A stretch of DNA of 7,293 nt from Hyphomicrobiales bacterium (GTDB lineage: Bacteria > Pseudomonadota > Alphaproteobacteria > Rhizobiales > Devosiaceae): assembly GCA_015487515.1 (NCBI GenBank), contig WFPQ01000065.1, forward strand, positions 1 through 7,293. The letters run 5' to 3'. Below the pieces are notes generated by a model, which saw only the letters and a program-made list of their open reading frames with translations, did no database searches and had not been told where the DNA came from. The first letter of the stretch is position 1, and each line of letters opens with the position of its first letter. A program made the translations under genes and the position numbers. Of the stretch, positions 4,865-7,293 are shown one piece after another.

Positions 4865-4896
4865 TTTTGTCTTACTAATTCGGGTTAAATAATACC

Positions 4897-5781
4897 ATGC
4901 TGAAACGGGTACATTTTGGCACCTCGATACTGCCCTATCTGCTGCTGGCACCCCAGATAATAATCACGCTGGTGTTTTTCATCTGGCCGGCCAGCCAGGC
5001 GCTATATCAATCACTTCTGATCGAAGATGCATTCGGCCTTAGCACCGAGTTCGTCTGGTTAGAAAATTTCCAGTACCTTTTCACCGATCCGATTTATCTG
5101 AGTTCCTTTCAGCGCACGGCGCTGTTTTCATTCTCAGTTGCCTTGATAGCCATGAGTTCGGCCCTGGTGCTGGCGGCAATGGCCGACCGGGTAATAAAGG
5201 GGGCCCTTGCATATCGCACCCTGCTGATCTGGCCCTATGCGGTGGCCCCGGTGCTGGCCGGAGCCCTGTGGGTGTTCATGTTCGACCCGACGCTGGGCAT
5301 TTTCGTATATGCGCTCAAGACCGTTGGCTACAGCTGGAATCACAAGCTTAATGGCAACGAGGCCATGCTGCTGGTCATAATCGCATCCGCATGGAAACAG
5401 GTGGCCTATAATTTCCTGTTTTTCATCGCCGCCATGCAATCAATTCCAAAATCCCTTATCGAAGCATCGGCCATTGACGGGGCGGGGCCGGTAAAACGGT
5501 TCTTTTCGATCATACTGCCGCTGATTTCGCCAACCACGTTCTTTCTGCTGGTGGTCAACGTGGTCTATGCCTTTTTCGATACGTTCGGGGTCGTGCACGC
5601 CATAACGCAGGGAGGACCGGCCAAGGCAACCGAGATCCTGGTCTACAAGGTATTCTATGATGGCTTCGTAGGGCTCGACCTGGGCGGATCGGCAGCCCAG
5701 TCAGTTATCCTGATGGTTATCGTCATAGCCCTTACGATCATCCAGTTCCGCTATATTGAAAGAAAGGTTGAATATTCATGA
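4897..5781 (+). CDS. ugpA: sn-Glycerol-3-phosphate ABC transporter, permease
   Basis: UgpA pairs with UgpE to form the inner-membrane channel. The product is 294 residues (E. coli UgpA 295) and reads like that protein throughout: L-P-Y-L-L-L-A-P-Q near the start, W-P-Y-A-V-A-P in the middle, and [11 protein letters not shown] late. It has six or so hydrophobic spans. The EAA loop that docks on the ATPase starts at residue 189 ([10 protein letters not shown]) and ends with I-I-L-P-L-I. The start is fixed: an in-frame stop lies at 4876-4878 and this is the only ATG after it. There is no Shine-Dalgarno sequence in front. A -10-like TTAAAT at 4885-4890 lies 6 nt before the ATG, so a leaderless start is conceivable. 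The last bases overlap ugpE by ATGA. Confidence 0.94.
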   Translation: MLKRVHFGTSILPYLLLAPQIIITLVFFIWPASQALYQSLLIEDAFGLSTEFVWLENFQYLFTDPIYLSSFQRTALFSFSVALIAMSSALVLAAMADRVIKGALAYRTLLIWPYAVAPVLAGALWVFMFDPTLGIFVYALKTVGYSWNHKLNGNEAMLLVIIASAWKQVAYNFLFFIAAMQSIPKSLIEASAIDGAGPVKRFFSIILPLISPTTFFLLVVNVVYAFFDTFGVVHAITQGGPAKATEILVYKVFYDGFVGLDLGGSAAQSVILMVIVIALTIIQFRYIERKVEYS

Positions 5782-6626
5782 CCGAAGATCGGCCTATCCT
5801 TACATTCCTGGCCCATCTGACCCTGATAGTGGGCATTCTGCTGGTGGCCTTTCCGATCTGGGTGACCTTTGTTGCGGCAACCCATGACCAGATAAGAATG
5901 GTACAGGTTCCCCTGCCCCTGCTGCCCGGGGACCAGTTTTTCGCCAATCTCAAGGAAGTCTTTCTTAACGGCATAGACGGAGCCGGGGGAATACCGGTCG
6001 GCATGATGATGATGAATTCCCTAATAGTCGCCCTGATGATAACCATTGGCAAGATAACGATTTCGCTGCTGTCCGCCTTTGCCATCGTATATTTCAAGTT
6101 TCCTTTCAGAATGGCGTTCTTCTGGATGATCTTCATCACCCTGATGCTGCCGGTCGAGGTGCGCATCCTGCCAACCTTCGAGGTGGTGGCCAATCTTGGC
6201 ATGCTGGATTCCTACTGGGGACTGTCCATACCCCTGATCGCTTCAGCCACCGCGACCTTCATGTTCCGCCAGGTGTTCCTGACAATTCCCGATGAAATGC
6301 TGGAGGCGGCACGGGTAGACGGGGCCGGACCATTCAGGTTTTTCTGGGACATTCTGCTGCCCCTGTCACGCACCAACATAGCCGCCCTGTTCGTCATATT
6401 GTTCATTTATGGCTGGAACCAGTATCTGTGGCCGCTGCTGATAACCACCGACAGTTCTATGGTTACCGTGGTGATGGGCATAAAACAGATGCTGGAAGCG
6501 GCCGAGCAGACCCCGGAATGGAACCTGATAATGATGACATCACTGCTGGCAATGCTGCCGCCCGTGGTGGTCGTCATTGCCATGCAGCGCATGTTCGTGC
6601 GCGGCCTGACCGAAACCGAAAAATAA
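5778..6626 (+). CDS. ugpE: sn-Glycerol-3-phosphate ABC transporter, permease
   Basis: This is the second channel subunit, 282 residues (E. coli UgpE 281). It follows that family closely: F-V-A-A-T-H-D near the first span, [14 protein letters not shown], then [17 protein letters not shown], and [13 protein letters not shown] late. It ends [10 protein letters not shown]. The EAA loop begins at residue 176 ([10 protein letters not shown]) and runs to I-L-L-P-L-S, giving the docking site for UgpC. Its ATG overlaps the ugpA stop as ATGA, so translation is probably coupled, which suits two subunits needed in equal number. An AAAGG about 10 nt upstream may assist. ugpC starts 16 nt after the stop. 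Confidence 0.95.
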   Translation: MTEDRPILTFLAHLTLIVGILLVAFPIWVTFVAATHDQIRMVQVPLPLLPGDQFFANLKEVFLNGIDGAGGIPVGMMMMNSLIVALMITIGKITISLLSAFAIVYFKFPFRMAFFWMIFITLMLPVEVRILPTFEVVANLGMLDSYWGLSIPLIASATATFMFRQVFLTIPDEMLEAARVDGAGPFRFFWDILLPLSRTNIAALFVILFIYGWNQYLWPLLITTDSSMVTVVMGIKQMLEAAEQTPEWNLIMMTSLLAMLPPVVVVIAMQRMFVRGLTETEK

Positions 6627-6642
6627 ACCGACTGGAAGCAAA

Positions 6643-7293
6643 ATGGCAGAAGTACTGCTCAGCAATGTAAGAAAATCCTACGGGGAAGCCGAGGTGATCA
6701 AGGGAGTCGACTGGAAGATAAACGACGGCGAATTCGTCGTTATCGTCGGCCCCTCGGGTTGTGGAAAATCCACGTTGCTAAGAATGATCGCCGGGCTGGA
6801 AACCATTACGGGGGGAGAAATATCAATAAGGGGAAAGGTGGTAAACAAGCTGGAACCTTCGGAACGGGACATTGCCATGGTTTTCCAGAACTATGCGCTT
6901 TATCCCCACATGAGCGTTTATCAAAACATGGCCTATGGCCTTAAAATCAAGAAAATTCCCAAACAGGAAATCGACCAGAGGGTGCAGGAAACCGCCCGGA
7001 TACTGGAAATAGGGGACTATCTGAAACGCTCACCGCGCCAGCTGAGCGGAGGCCAGCGCCAGAGGGTGGCAATGGGGCGGGCAATCGTTCGCCAGCCGGC
7101 CGTGTTCCTGTTCGATGAACCCTTGTCAAACCTGGACGCCAAGCTGAGGGTACAGATGAGACTGGAAATCAAGAAACTCCAGGAAACCCTTGGCATAACA
7201 AGCGTTTATGTGACCCATGACCAGGTAGAAGCCATGACGCTGGGCCACAGGCTCGCCGTGCTGAACGGTGGAGTCGTGGAACAGTTGGGAACC
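6643..7293 (+). CDS. ugpC: sn-Glycerol-3-phosphate ABC transporter, ATPase (3' end outside window)
   Basis: UgpC hydrolyses ATP on the cytoplasmic side to drive uptake. The frame runs from ATG at 6643 to the last base, giving 217 residues; the family is about 350-360, so only the nucleotide-binding domain is seen and the C-terminal regulatory domain is outside. All motifs are intact: Walker [10 protein letters not shown] (36-44), Q-loop Gln82 in [11 protein letters not shown], signature L-S-G-G-Q (134-138), Walker B V-F-L-F-D-E with Glu159, D-loop S-N-L-D (162-165), and switch His192 in V-T-H-D-Q. These fit the MalK/UgpC group of sugar-type ATPases. On sequence alone MalK and UgpC are hard to separate; the operon decides. 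The ribosome site is modest (TGGAAG). A ugpQ phosphodiesterase gene could follow but is not in view. Confidence 0.92.
   Translation, partial: MAEVLLSNVRKSYGEAEVIKGVDWKINDGEFVVIVGPSGCGKSTLLRMIAGLETITGGEISIRGKVVNKLEPSERDIAMVFQNYALYPHMSVYQNMAYGLKIKKIPKQEIDQRVQETARILEIGDYLKRSPRQLSGGQRQRVAMGRAIVRQPAVFLFDEPLSNLDAKLRVQMRLEIKKLQETLGITSVYVTHDQVEAMTLGHRLAVLNGGVVEQLGT

Overview
The window looks like chromosomal DNA of an alphaproteobacterium with moderate GC content. Three things suggest this: an outer-membrane porin of the alphaproteobacterial Porin_2 type (paired Cys near the N-terminus, a C-L-x-I-S-G-x-V-x-Y strand), a membrane-anchored helix-hairpin-helix protein of a kind common in that class, and a glycerol-3-phosphate ABC operon. 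I see no phage, transposase, CRISPR, tRNA or rRNA. Genus and species cannot be decided from this sequence.

Layout. (1) 1-476, plus strand: the 3' part of an alpha/beta-hydrolase gene whose expected catalytic His is Cys. (2) 473-1187, minus strand: a two-gene unit, a 44-residue single-span membrane protein followed by a 177-residue anchored helix-hairpin-helix protein. Its last stop codon interlocks with the hydrolase stop. A good promoter candidate and a perfect 10-bp dyad lie in front of it. (3) 1285-2734, minus strand: a monocistronic, apparently highly expressed porin with its own promoter candidate, a repeat-bearing leader and a textbook terminator. (4) 2735-3434: about 700 bp with no convincing gene, but with several short direct and inverted repeats and possible control sites. 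(5) 3435-7293, plus strand: ugpB-ugpA-ugpE-ugpC. UgpB is the periplasmic binding protein, UgpA and UgpE the membrane channel, and UgpC the ATPase, cut by the window end.

How it works together. The porin would let small solutes cross the outer membrane. UgpB would bind sn-glycerol-3-phosphate in the periplasm and deliver it to UgpA/UgpE, driven by ATP hydrolysis at UgpC. All seven UgpB positions that contact glycerol-3-phosphate in the E. coli protein, as I recall them, are kept. A double hairpin and a possible terminator lie between ugpB and ugpA, and ugpA has no Shine-Dalgarno sequence. This fits strong UgpB expression with less of the membrane components.

I found no clearly new multi-gene system. 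The items most worth a second look are an 18-bp palindromic element present both upstream of ugpB and upstream of ugpA, the cluster of short repeats in the 800-bp divergent intergenic region, the dyad in the leader of the two-gene membrane unit, and the Cys-for-His change in the hydrolase.
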